Shown: in pieces, positions 7,986 to 15,570 of the stretch
How positions within the stretch are numbered: position 1 is the stretch's first letter
Layout: the number at the start of each line of letters is the position of its first letter
Assembly (NCBI RefSeq): GCF_014642175.1
Contig: NZ_BMIL01000014.1
Location: 1-59,442 of the forward strand
Reading direction: 5' to 3'
Length of the DNA stretch: 59,442 bases
Source: Pedobacter quisquiliarum
GTDB lineage: Bacteria > Bacteroidota > Bacteroidia > Sphingobacteriales > Sphingobacteriaceae
Program-made: the position numbers and the translations under genes
Notes under the pieces: model-generated
What the model saw: the letters and a program-made list of their open reading frames with translations, nothing else
Told to the model about the DNA's origin: nothing
The model's database searches: none

Positions 7986-8591
7986 ATGGCAAAAATAATT
8001 ACCATAGCACATCAAAAAGGCGGCGTAGGAAAAAGTACATTAGCTCTAAATCTAGCCATTTGTTTTCAGGATCAGCTAACAGTAGCCCTGGTGGATACCG
8101 ATCTACAAGGAAGTATAGCAGATCTCAAGCATGATCTGCCGGAGCTCTCTATCATTCAGGAAGATAATTTTGAAGCTATCCGTAATTTGGCACATCAGCT
8201 AGTCATTATTGATACCCCCCCGTATCTTTCCAACCGCTTGCCGGAATTATTCTTGATTTCTGATTATGTACTCATACCTACAAAGGCAGGATTTTTTGAC
8301 GTGATGGCCATACGCTCTACTGTCGCCTTAGTTAGGGAAGCTCAAATTAAACATGCCGGGCTTAAGGCGGGCATTGTATTAAATATGATCAAGCCCCGGT
8401 CAGGGGTAACCTCTGAGGTACAAGAACTCTTAAAAAACTTTGATGTGCCTTTATTGACTACAGTTATCCATGACCGGGTAAGCTTCACCAGATCGCCAAT
8501 AACGGGAGGGGTATTAAATGGAGTAGATAGTAAAGCCAAAGAAGAAATAACCGCTTTAGCTGAAGAAATAGTAAATTCGATTAGTGCATAG
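7986..8591 (+). CDS. parA: ParA-type partition ATPase
   Basis: A 201-aa deviant-Walker ATPase of the small ParA (type Ib-like) group. The Walker A box KGGVGKS with the signature lysine occurs at residues 12-18, the Walker A' aspartate in VDTDLQGS and the Walker B region in LVIIDTPPY. No N-terminal HTH is present, so autoregulation is likely done by the partner protein. I chose the ATG at 7986 (protein starts MAKIITIAHQKGG) over a TTG two codons earlier. It is followed by a small gene for a probable DNA-binding partner and flanked by candidate parS sites. Confidence 0.93.
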   Translation: MAKIITIAHQKGGVGKSTLALNLAICFQDQLTVALVDTDLQGSIADLKHDLPELSIIQEDNFEAIRNLAHQLVIIDTPPYLSNRLPELFLISDYVLIPTKAGFFDVMAIRSTVALVREAQIKHAGLKAGIVLNMIKPRSGVTSEVQELLKNFDVPLLTTVIHDRVSFTRSPITGGVLNGVDSKAKEEITALAEEIVNSISA

Positions 8592-8592
8592 A

Positions 8593-8625
8593 TACATAAA
8601 TATGTAATTTTGTATTTACATAAAT
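8593..8625 (+). promoter_or_regulatory. Promoter/operator of the parA-partner gene
   Basis: The intergenic stretch holds an imperfect palindrome TACATAAATATGTA (8594-8607), a Bacteroidota -7 type element TAATTTTG (8605-8612) and the shared 13-mer TATTTACATAAAT (8613-8625). The start codon follows at 8634. The partner gene may therefore have its own promoter in addition to readthrough from parA. Confidence 0.55.
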
Positions 8626-8633
8626 TTAAGATT

Positions 8634-8882
8634 ATGACTAATTATAAAGATAAGTTGGGCAACCTTGCCGACCGATTAAAAAAAGAAGAACCAAAAACGC
8701 CCATCCAAGAAGTAAATCCCGTTAAGGGTAGGGTAGAAGAAAAAGAGCCTGAAGGGCAGCTCAACGTTTGGATTCCAAAAAAACTGCTCAAAAGAATGAA
8801 ATCATTTGGTGTAGAAAAAGAACTTACGCAAAAAGATATCGCCATTTTAGCATTGGATAAATATTTATCTGAAATAAAGTAA
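8634..8882 (+). CDS. Small ParA-partner protein, ribbon-helix-helix-like (ParB/ParG role)
   Basis: An 82-aa basic protein directly after parA. The N-terminal half is polar and charged (KDKLGNLADRLKKEEPKTPIQE), and the C-terminal half looks like a ribbon-helix-helix domain: beta strand GQLNVWIPKKLL followed by helices KRMKSFGVEKE and TQKDIAILALDKYLSE. Small parA partners of this plan, for example ParG or ParR-like proteins, bind parS and repress the par operon. I use the ATG at 8634; an upstream in-frame ATG-less extension overlaps the operator. Function is inferred from position and fold. Confidence 0.75.
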   Translation: MTNYKDKLGNLADRLKKEEPKTPIQEVNPVKGRVEEKEPEGQLNVWIPKKLLKRMKSFGVEKELTQKDIAILALDKYLSEIK

Positions 8883-9488
8883 CGGAATTTTCTATTATAC
8901 TGTCATCTCACTATTATAACATAAGGTAATAATGGATGAAGTGATATTCGTTAAATTTGTCCTTCTTAGAAATCGTGCAAACCGGCAGATATTTGATAGA
9001 GCTATCTTTCAAGCAAAAACCGAGTGAAATTATTCGTAATAGAAGAACAGACATACTGATCTGCTATTTTACGTACGAATCATTACCTATTGATTACGAA
9101 GGAGACGGGTACTCTCAGCAACCCTACCCCATATAATATAACGCCTGGATATATTGTGCTTGCGGGCACATCCTCTTAATATTTAATATAAATCTTATTA
9201 ACCTGTTAGCCTATTATGCTGATGACTTAATATCAGCTAGGATCAAAGCTTGAACTCGGTTTCCTGAATGGACAGCATCATTGCTAAGAGCTACTATTAT
9301 ATCAAAAGTATGTGTTTTATCTAATTATTGTTACTGTAAATACGAAGGTTTAAATAATAATATAATTCATTAAAGTGTTTATTAGCCTTAATAATTTATT
9401 CAAGATTCTCATCGTAGATAAAATCTGAAAGAAGCCTAGCAGTATCAATTAATATAGATGAGAAATAGTATATTTATTTTTTAAATTA
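8883..9488. other. 606-bp gene-free stretch between par and the defence operon
   Basis: No reading frame here looks like protein. Apart from the third, inverted parS-like copy at 8944-8961 I see no repeats or strong hairpins. The stretch is AT-rich. It probably contains the promoter of the Gabija-like operon close to 9440-9488, but no clear TTTG/TAnnTTTG pair stands out. Confidence 0.5.
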
Positions 9489-11672
9489 ATGCTTCTCAGA
9501 ATGCAAATAAGCTTTGTACATGTACAGAATTTTCGAAAACTAAAGGATTGTCGAATTGATTTCTCTGAAAATCAAACATTATTTGTTGGTGCAAACAATA
9601 GTGGAAAAACGACGGCTATGGATGCTCTCATACTTTTTTTTAAGTATAAGAGCAAATTCACTACACGAGATTTTACACTATCTAATTGGACCGCTATAAA
9701 TGAAATTGGCAAAAAATGGCATCTTGCTACTGAATTCGATGAAATAGACTTAAGCCTAGACTCATGGTTACAGAGTTTACCATCTTTAGATATCTGGTTA
9801 AAAGTTGAAAATTCCGAACTCCATTATATCCATCATTTAATTCCTACTCTCGATTGGACTGGGGGCTTATTAGGAATAAGATTACGGTATGAACCATCAA
9901 ATATGGAGGAATTATTTAAAGAATTTACTTCATCATACAAAACTTCAAGCGCGCTCTTAGAAAACGATGTTGTTGACGATTTTAAAATATGGCCAACTAG
10001 TTTGTGGGATTTTCTTGACGAAAAAAGTAATTTAAATAGGTATTTCTCTGTTCATACATATTTACTTGATCCAGATCAGCGAGAAGTACCGCAAGTTCTA
10101 AGCGAATTTGATTTGCCTGTGGAAGGAGATGCTTTTAGTGGTTTGATTAAAGTAGATATTATCAATGCTCAAAGGGGATTCTCTGACGTAAATTCTGATA
10201 GTTCGGAGAATACTGCCACTGTCAAAAATCTTTCAAGTCAATTAAGAAATTATTACGACAAACACTTAAACCCTACAGTAAACCCATCTAGTGATGACAT
10301 CAAAGCACTTCGAGCGATAAATGATGCAAAAAAAATATTTGACCAAAATTTAAAAGAATGTTTTAGCACCTCTCTTAAAGAACTCGAACTCTTAAACTAT
10401 CCTGGATTTGGAAATCCTACAATTAATCTTTCAAGCCGTTTTAACACGTTGGATGGGTTGAATCACGAATCTGCAGTGCAATATGCTCTTGATGATGGTT
10501 TGTCTCTTCCAGAGAAATACAATGGATTAGGTTATCAAAATTTAATATCAATCATTTTCAAACTCATCCGTTTTCGCGATGAGTGGATGCAGGTAGGTAG
10601 AAATTATATCAATAATGCAAGCAAGGAATCAGCTGACTTCGAGCCTCTTCATCTAGTATTAATAGAGGAACCGGAGGCACATTTACATGCTCAGGTACAA
10701 CAGGTTTTTATTAATAAAGCATATGATGTGCTTCGTAACCACAAAGAACTCCGCAGTTCCAAATTTAGAACTCAATTAGTAATTAGCACACACTCTAGCC
10801 ACATTGCACATGAAGCAAGTTTTACTTCACTACGCTATTTCAAAAGAGCAGAAGCTATTTCAGGTAAAAGTACTACGTCTACAGTTGTAAATCTTTCGAA
10901 AACGTTTGGAACTGATGATGCTACAACACGTTTTGCTAAACGCTATTTAAAAACCACCCATTGTGATCTGTTTTTTGCTGATGCAGTAATTATGGTAGAA
11001 GGTCCAGCTGAACGAATGCTGGTTCCGTATTTTATTAAGCACCATAGTAAGTTGGACAACTGTTACTTATCAATTTTAGAAATTGGTGGTAGTCATGCAC
11101 ATACATTACAACAACTGGTAGAAAACTTAAGTATATTCTGTTTGATCATTACTGATATAGATTCAACTGAGGGAAAATCAAAAGTACAGCCGGATTTAGG
11201 TAAAGGACTTCTTTCTGGAAATAATACGCTGAAAAACTGGATACCGAAAATTTCTAGCATTGATAAACTTTTGAAACTAGATGTAGGGGGTAGAGCAGAC
11301 GCTAGGTCCTTTGTAAAAGTTTCCTACCAACTTCCAATTAAGATAAAGGGTGAATTGGGCGTAGTAGAAGTTTATCCTTACACATTTGAGGATTCATTAG
11401 TTATGACTAACCGTCAAATATTTGCTGAATTGAGTGAATGTACGGGTTTGTTGAAAAAAATGACAACTGCAGCTAAAGACACTGATATAGCAAACTCTGC
11501 TAAGCAAATGTATGAGGCAATAACAGCTAGTAGTGCTAAAAAGGCTGAGTTTGCTTTAGAACTTCTTTACTTAGCAGAACCGATAAAATTAACTGCTCCT
11601 GAATATATTGCAGAGGGGCTTAGTTGGCTTGAAAAAAAGTTGGTTGCTGATAAATCTATATTGACAATCTGA
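9489..11672 (+). CDS. gajA-like: GajA-like OLD-family ATPase/TOPRIM nuclease (Gabija defence)
   Basis: A 727-aa overcoming-lysogenisation-defect (OLD) family protein. Walker A GANNSGKT is at residues 34-41. The second half of the ATPase head carries an ABC-type signature region (EKYNGLGYQNLI), Walker B LVLIEEPEAHLHAQ near residue 390 and the His switch STHSSH. The C-terminal TOPRIM nuclease domain shows the acidic motif IMVEGPAERMLV near residue 502 and TDIDSTEGKSK near residue 555. Pairing with a UvrD-type helicase one base downstream is the definition of Gabija, where GajA nicks phage DNA when nucleotides are depleted. Length is above the roughly 580 aa of the best-known GajA. A second start at 9501 (MQISFVHVQNF) fits the family equally well. 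Confidence 0.9.
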   Translation: MLLRMQISFVHVQNFRKLKDCRIDFSENQTLFVGANNSGKTTAMDALILFFKYKSKFTTRDFTLSNWTAINEIGKKWHLATEFDEIDLSLDSWLQSLPSLDIWLKVENSELHYIHHLIPTLDWTGGLLGIRLRYEPSNMEELFKEFTSSYKTSSALLENDVVDDFKIWPTSLWDFLDEKSNLNRYFSVHTYLLDPDQREVPQVLSEFDLPVEGDAFSGLIKVDIINAQRGFSDVNSDSSENTATVKNLSSQLRNYYDKHLNPTVNPSSDDIKALRAINDAKKIFDQNLKECFSTSLKELELLNYPGFGNPTINLSSRFNTLDGLNHESAVQYALDDGLSLPEKYNGLGYQNLISIIFKLIRFRDEWMQVGRNYINNASKESADFEPLHLVLIEEPEAHLHAQVQQVFINKAYDVLRNHKELRSSKFRTQLVISTHSSHIAHEASFTSLRYFKRAEAISGKSTTSTVVNLSKTFGTDDATTRFAKRYLKTTHCDLFFADAVIMVEGPAERMLVPYFIKHHSKLDNCYLSILEIGGSHAHTLQQLVENLSIFCLIITDIDSTEGKSKVQPDLGKGLLSGNNTLKNWIPKISSIDKLLKLDVGGRADARSFVKVSYQLPIKIKGELGVVEVYPYTFEDSLVMTNRQIFAELSECTGLLKKMTTAAKDTDIANSAKQMYEAITASSAKKAEFALELLYLAEPIKLTAPEYIAEGLSWLEKKLVADKSILTI

Positions 11673-11673
11673 A

Positions 11674-13575
11674 ATGGGTGAATTCAATGCAGGTAATGAT
11701 CGGGATGCCGGGGTAGACGATCAAATCTTTAGTTGTTTAAACCCGGATTCTCCAAAGAGTTTTTTTCTCTTCGCAGGAGCCGGATCAGGAAAAACGAGAT
11801 CCTTGGTGAATGTGTTAACTCGTTTTAAGGAGTTATATGGTGAATACTTCAAACTTAGACGCCAAAAAGTAGCTGTTATAACGTATACGAATGCAGCCTG
11901 TGATGAAATTATTCACCGCTTAGATTATGATATGGCTTTTCATGTAAGTACAATCCACAGCTTTAGCTGGGAACTTATTAGCCACTTAACTTCAGATATA
12001 AAAGCTTGGTTAAGGATAAATTTAACCAAGGAAATTGCAGAAATTGCTATTGCTCAAGGTAAAAGCAAGAATTTAATGAACAAAACATCTGTTGAAAGAG
12101 CCCGCAAAATTGAATCAAAAACTAGAAGGCTTAATTCATTGCCTAATATTCTAAGATTTACGTATAATCCAAATGGAGATAATCTTACTAAAGATTCATT
12201 GAATCATTCTGAGGTTATAGCAATTACAGCTGATTTTATAGAAAATAAGCATCTAATGCAGGATATAGTTGCCTGCCGGTTCCCTATTATTCTTGTTGAT
12301 GAAAGCCAGGATACAAAAAAAGATTTAATAGACGCATTGTTTGCACTACAAAAGCGTAAAAGCAAAATTTTTTCCTTGGGTTTATTTGGTGATACTATGC
12401 AACGCATTTATTCCGATGGAAAAGAAAATCTTGACAAAAATCTACCTACTGAATGGATTACACCTTCAAAAGTGATGAACCATAGGTCAAATAAACGAAT
12501 TATTAACCTTGTAAATGATATTCGTAAAACAGTAGATAACCAAATACAAGTTCCAAGGCCAGAAAAACAAGAAGGTATAGTTAAATTTTTTATATCAACC
12601 CGGGATGCTAATAAGGCTTTTATAGAAAGTGAGGTAGCAAAAAAAATGGCCATAGCAACTAATGATCCTCTTTGGTCATTAAGTTCTAATCAAGTAAAAA
12701 TGCTGATCCTGGAACATCATATGGCTGCTAGGAGAATGGGTTTTTTTGAGTTTTTTGAACCACTATATGAACAGGATAAAATAAAAACAGGTCTTCTCGA
12801 TGGATCAAATTCTACTATTGGATTTTTCACCAGAATAATACTGCCACTTATCAAAGCTCACCAGGATGGAGACAAGTTTACTCTTGCTAAAATTGTAAAA
12901 AGCCATTCGCTTTTGTTGCAAAGAAATAAACTGATAGAAAGCAATGACCCAAGTGAAACATTAAAGTTAACAAATCGAGCATGCCGGGACTTATGTGCCT
13001 TATGGAATGGTAACCAAGATCCCAGTCTTATGCAGATAGTAAGAAATATTGAAGATTCAGGCTTATTTCCTATACCAGAGGCACTTTATCCGTTAGCAAG
13101 CAATAATGTAAGTTCTATTAAAAGTTTGAATGAAGAAGATGAAGAAATCAGTACTGATACTACTTTAAAAGCATGGGAAAGGGCATTAGAGGTTCCATTT
13201 TCACAGATAGTTTATTATGAGAGGTATTTAAGTGAAAAATCAAATTTTGGTACTCATCAAGGAGTTAAAGGCCTTGAATATTCCCGGGTAATGGTTATTA
13301 TAGATGATGAAGAGGCAAAAGGATTTCTTTTCAGCTATGACAAATTATTTGGTTCTCGTGAATTAAGCCCTGGAGATCAAAAAAATATGGATGAGGGAAA
13401 GGAGACTGGAATAGACAGAACAAAAAGACTTTTTTATGTAGCATGTTCAAGAGCAAAAGATAGCTTAGCTATAGTTGCATACTCAGATAATCCAGTCACC
13501 GTCAAATTAAATCTACTTAAATATGGTTGGTTTAAAGAGAGTGAAGTTGAGATTATTAATGATAAAATAGCATAA
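11674..13575 (+). CDS. gajB-like: GajB-like UvrD/PcrA superfamily 1 helicase (Gabija defence)
   Basis: A 633-aa superfamily 1A helicase. Visible motifs in order: Walker A AGAGSGKTRS near residue 35, motif Ia ITYTNAACDEI, STIHSFSW, motif II LVDESQDTKKD, motif III GLFGDTMQRIY, motif V THQGVKGLEYSRV and motif VI RLFYVACSRAKD. It starts one base after the GajA-like stop, so the two are translationally coupled. In Gabija GajB senses DNA ends or single strands and activates or assembles with GajA. It is longer than the roughly 490 aa reference GajB, mainly between motifs III and V. Low-GC codon use matches gajA. Confidence 0.9.
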   Translation: MGEFNAGNDRDAGVDDQIFSCLNPDSPKSFFLFAGAGSGKTRSLVNVLTRFKELYGEYFKLRRQKVAVITYTNAACDEIIHRLDYDMAFHVSTIHSFSWELISHLTSDIKAWLRINLTKEIAEIAIAQGKSKNLMNKTSVERARKIESKTRRLNSLPNILRFTYNPNGDNLTKDSLNHSEVIAITADFIENKHLMQDIVACRFPIILVDESQDTKKDLIDALFALQKRKSKIFSLGLFGDTMQRIYSDGKENLDKNLPTEWITPSKVMNHRSNKRIINLVNDIRKTVDNQIQVPRPEKQEGIVKFFISTRDANKAFIESEVAKKMAIATNDPLWSLSSNQVKMLILEHHMAARRMGFFEFFEPLYEQDKIKTGLLDGSNSTIGFFTRIILPLIKAHQDGDKFTLAKIVKSHSLLLQRNKLIESNDPSETLKLTNRACRDLCALWNGNQDPSLMQIVRNIEDSGLFPIPEALYPLASNNVSSIKSLNEEDEEISTDTTLKAWERALEVPFSQIVYYERYLSEKSNFGTHQGVKGLEYSRVMVIIDDEEAKGFLFSYDKLFGSRELSPGDQKNMDEGKETGIDRTKRLFYVACSRAKDSLAIVAYSDNPVTVKLNLLKYGWFKESEVEIINDKIA

Positions 13576-13582
13576 TTATTAT

Positions 13583-13990
13583 ATGTTAACCTTTATACTT
13601 GACATTAATCTATTCAATTTTAATTCAGGATCCGATGCTCCCTTTTGGACCTTATCTGGTGTTCTTATTGGTGCTATAGCTACTGGATGTATCAACTATC
13701 TACTGCAGAAGGGTCAGTTTAATCATAACATAGAAATGCATCGCCTTCAGAATCTTAGTAAGGAGGAAGCAAAAAGCTATCTATTAGAACTTTTAAATCA
13801 CAAGACATATACAGATCGGAAATTTTCGACCTTGCGTAAAAGAACTGGTGCGTTTACTGATGATGAATTGCGCCTTTTATTGACTGAATTGGGAGCAATA
13901 AAAGGCATAAGTAAGAACAACAATGAAATATGGTACTTACGAACAAGAGAGGATGAGCGTCCAAAACCAGCTCGTAAGGGATATCAGTAG
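13583..13990 (+). CDS. Small membrane-anchored protein with winged-helix-like C terminus, third gene of the Gabija-like operon
   Basis: A 135-aa protein I do not recognise as a named family. It has one hydrophobic segment near the N terminus (about residues 20-42, FWTLSGVLIGAIATGCINYLL) and then a charged, helical part (HNIEMHRLQNLSKEEAKSYL, then KTYTDRKFSTLRKRTGAF and DDELRLLLTELGAI) ending in IWYLRTRE. The last part looks like a small winged helix. Seven bases separate it from the helicase gene and 24 from the GIY-YIG gene, so it belongs to the operon. A membrane-tethered DNA- or nuclease-binding accessory is a reasonable guess, nothing more. Confidence 0.7.
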   Translation: MLTFILDINLFNFNSGSDAPFWTLSGVLIGAIATGCINYLLQKGQFNHNIEMHRLQNLSKEEAKSYLLELLNHKTYTDRKFSTLRKRTGAFTDDELRLLLTELGAIKGISKNNNEIWYLRTREDERPKPARKGYQ

Positions 13991-14014
13991 TAACTTGATA
14001 AATTAAATTCGAAT

Positions 14015-14605
14015 ATGAGCGAAATCCAGGAAGCTTTAGAAACTAAAATAAATTTAGACAAAGCATTAAATAGAATTATTGAAATAGATCAGTTTTTATC
14101 TAAGATCGATATTGAACTAGATGAAATTGCAGGTAAACTCGAATTTGTAACTATACAAGAGTTTGAATTATCCGAGCAAATTTCCAAAATATGTGATTCT
14201 ACATATAATCGCAATGGCCTTTATATTTTTGAATTGCATTACCATGATACAAGTTTGAGTGTTAATGATTGGATGTCACAGTTCTCAGATGACTGGAAAA
14301 AATTCCCAATTTCATGGGTTCCTGGTATCAAAAGAATACGTGTATCAAAACATAAAAGTTTAAAAAACTGGATACCTATATACATAGGTAAAAGTAGAAA
14401 AGTAGGAAATAGGATCAATGAACACATTATTAAGAATATTGATGCTACTACCTTTGCAATGAAGCTTAAAAGCCGAACTAATTTATATGGAAGGAAATTT
14501 AGAGTTAGATGGATTCCATTAGATGTTACTAACTATGATATGATTGCTCCTGCATTGGAATCTAAACTTCGTGAGGTTTACAATCCTATTATTGGAAGAC
14601 AATAG
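14015..14605 (+). CDS. GIY-YIG nuclease-like protein, fourth gene of the Gabija-like operon
   Basis: A 196-aa protein with an N-terminal coiled-coil-like part (residues 1-60, rich in Glu/Leu/Ile) and a C-terminal GIY-YIG-type domain. The first strand is NGLYIFELH (residues ~69-77), the second PIYIGKSRKVGNRINEHI carries the YIG motif plus the family Arg and Glu/His, and ALESKLREVYNPIIGRQ provides the terminal E and N of the fold. The variant GLY-YIG spacing is larger than usual because of an insertion between the two strands. It is the last gene before a palindromic terminator. Catalytic activity is plausible but unproven. GIY-YIG proteins are not standard Gabija components. Confidence 0.75.
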   Translation: MSEIQEALETKINLDKALNRIIEIDQFLSKIDIELDEIAGKLEFVTIQEFELSEQISKICDSTYNRNGLYIFELHYHDTSLSVNDWMSQFSDDWKKFPISWVPGIKRIRVSKHKSLKNWIPIYIGKSRKVGNRINEHIIKNIDATTFAMKLKSRTNLYGRKFRVRWIPLDVTNYDMIAPALESKLREVYNPIIGRQ

Positions 14606-14647
14606 ATGAAGGATTTGTGTTTTGACTTACCAGCAATTAGTATGATA

Positions 14648-14675
14648 ATAATTAAGCGCAGCTGCGTTTAATTAT
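14648..14675. terminator. Bidirectional hairpin between defence operon and convergent small gene
   Basis: A 14-bp self-complementary arm pair centred on CGCAGCTGCG with A/T-rich outer arms (AATTAA/TTTAATT), spanning 14648-14675. It sits between the stop of the GIY-YIG gene (14605) and the stop of the convergent minus-strand gene (14693), where a two-way terminator is expected. Confidence 0.6.
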
Positions 14676-14692
14676 CGGATAAATAAGACAAG

Positions 14693-14920
14693 TTAAAATT
14701 TCATTATAAATCCATTTTTAGCCAAAGGTGGTAAGCCACCATTATGAGCTGGATTTTCTTTGATTTCTATAATCCTTAAATGGTATTCCCCATCCACAGC
14801 CATAGCTCCACATGAGCATAAAACCATATCATACTGGTCCTTGCTTGTAAGTACATTTTCGCAGTTAAAACACACCGCCTGATTTGAAGCCAAATCAGGC
14901 TTATCAGTTAAGATATCCAT
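14693..14920 (-). CDS. Small zinc-ribbon-like protein of unknown function
   Basis: A 75-aa protein when started at the ATG at 14920 (MDILTDKPDLASNQ). Four cysteines in a C-x2-C (VCFNCENV) and C-x-C (LCSCGAM) arrangement could bind one zinc ion. The rest shows DGEYHLRIIEIKENPAH. The start codon lies inside one arm of a perfect 18-4-18 inverted repeat (14915-14954), so the gene is probably controlled by whatever binds that repeat. It is convergent to the defence operon. I do not recognise a named family. Confidence 0.6.
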   Translation of the reverse strand: MDILTDKPDLASNQAVCFNCENVLTSKDQYDMVLCSCGAMAVDGEYHLRIIEIKENPAHNGGLPPLAKNGFIMKF

Positions 14921-14954
14921 ATATACGAATATACAGATATTCGTATATATGGAT
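14915..14954. promoter_or_regulatory. Perfect 18-4-18 inverted repeat overlapping a start codon
   Basis: Arms ATCCATATATACGAATAT (14915-14932) and its exact reverse complement (14937-14954) are separated by ACAG. The arms are longer than a usual operator. The repeat overlaps the start of the zinc-ribbon-like gene and could be an autoregulatory operator, a translation-blocking hairpin, or a recombination/resolution site next to the mobilisation region. Confidence 0.6.
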
Positions 14955-14970
14955 AGTTGACCTTCAACCC

Positions 14971-14995
14971 AAAATGCCCTCGACGGGCATTTTTT
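14971..14995 (+). terminator. Rho-independent-type hairpin with T tract
   Basis: Stem AAAATGCCC / GGGCATTTT with a five-base loop, followed by a run of T on the plus strand and preceded by A on the other, so it could work both ways. It lies just before the mobilisation region and insulates it. Confidence 0.65.
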
Positions 14996-15016
14996 GTTCT
15001 CGGTCTGCTCCAAAGA

Positions 15017-15240
15017 CATAACCTCCCGGTTATGCTTTTCCGCCCCTAAGCCAGCTTCGTCTTTAGGATTTTGCCAAATCCTAAATTCTCCCTACCTTAG
15101 GGTTGAGCGTAAAGAAGCGAGGGGGGGCAGATGTATATACATTTCGTTTCACTCCATTATATCCACCACCAACCCTCGCCAAAAAGCTTAACGCTGCGCT
15201 ACTTTTTGGAAGTGCAACGCAAGGACAAAACGCGCTGCTT
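15017..15240 (+). other. oriT: Candidate oriT region upstream of mobC
   Basis: About 220 bases directly before the mobilisation genes, without a credible gene. It holds three compact hairpins: CATAACC/GGTTATG (15017-15034), TAGGATTT/AAATCCTA with a TGCC loop (15064-15083) and CCCTA/TAGGG (15090-15102), followed by a G-rich run and a more GC-rich stretch (about 15190-15240). Clustered short inverted repeats immediately upstream of mobC and a relaxase gene are where oriT is found in mobilisable Bacteroidota plasmids. The nic site cannot be identified by eye. Confidence 0.5.
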
Positions 15241-15570
15241 ATGTCCAAGCGAAGCAAACAAAAACCAAAGTTTTTGAAGATGGAAAAAGAGACCAACATT
15301 ATCCTTCGGGTGTCCCCTTCGGATAAAAGAATCATTCAGGACAAAGCCAAAGAGGCCGGCATTTCGGTGAGCGAATATGCCCGCAAGGTGCTGCTTTCGG
15401 GCAGTATTATAAAGGTAGATGGGGAAGAAAAAAAGACTTTGAACGGGATTGCAAATAACCTCAACCAGCTGACACGGCACGCCAATTCCACCGGCATTAT
15501 CCCAGCCGAGGTGAGTGGTACATTAAAAGAACTTATAGAAAAAATTCGCTATGCCTACCGCAAACGCTAA
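15241..15570 (+). CDS. mobC: Plasmid mobilisation relaxosome protein MobC-like
   Basis: A 109-aa protein when started at 15241 (MSKRSKQKPKFLKMEKETN). It has a ribbon-helix-helix-like N-terminal part (NIILRVSPSDKRIIQDKAKEAGISVSEYARKVLL) and the MobC signature region LNGIANNLNQLTRHANSTG, and ends in a helix. MobC proteins bind oriT, help melt the nic region and bring in the relaxase. The gene overlaps the relaxase gene by 20 bases, consistent with coupling. A longer upstream reading frame (to 15103) runs through the hairpins of the candidate oriT and is unlikely to be protein. Confidence 0.88.
   Translation: MSKRSKQKPKFLKMEKETNIILRVSPSDKRIIQDKAKEAGISVSEYARKVLLSGSIIKVDGEEKKTLNGIANNLNQLTRHANSTGIIPAEVSGTLKELIEKIRYAYRKR

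Noticed and set aside
7737..8015. Minus-strand 92-codon frame between oriV and parA
   Set aside because: Very Tyr/Ile-rich translation of AT-rich DNA; overlaps parA start, palindrome and parS candidates.
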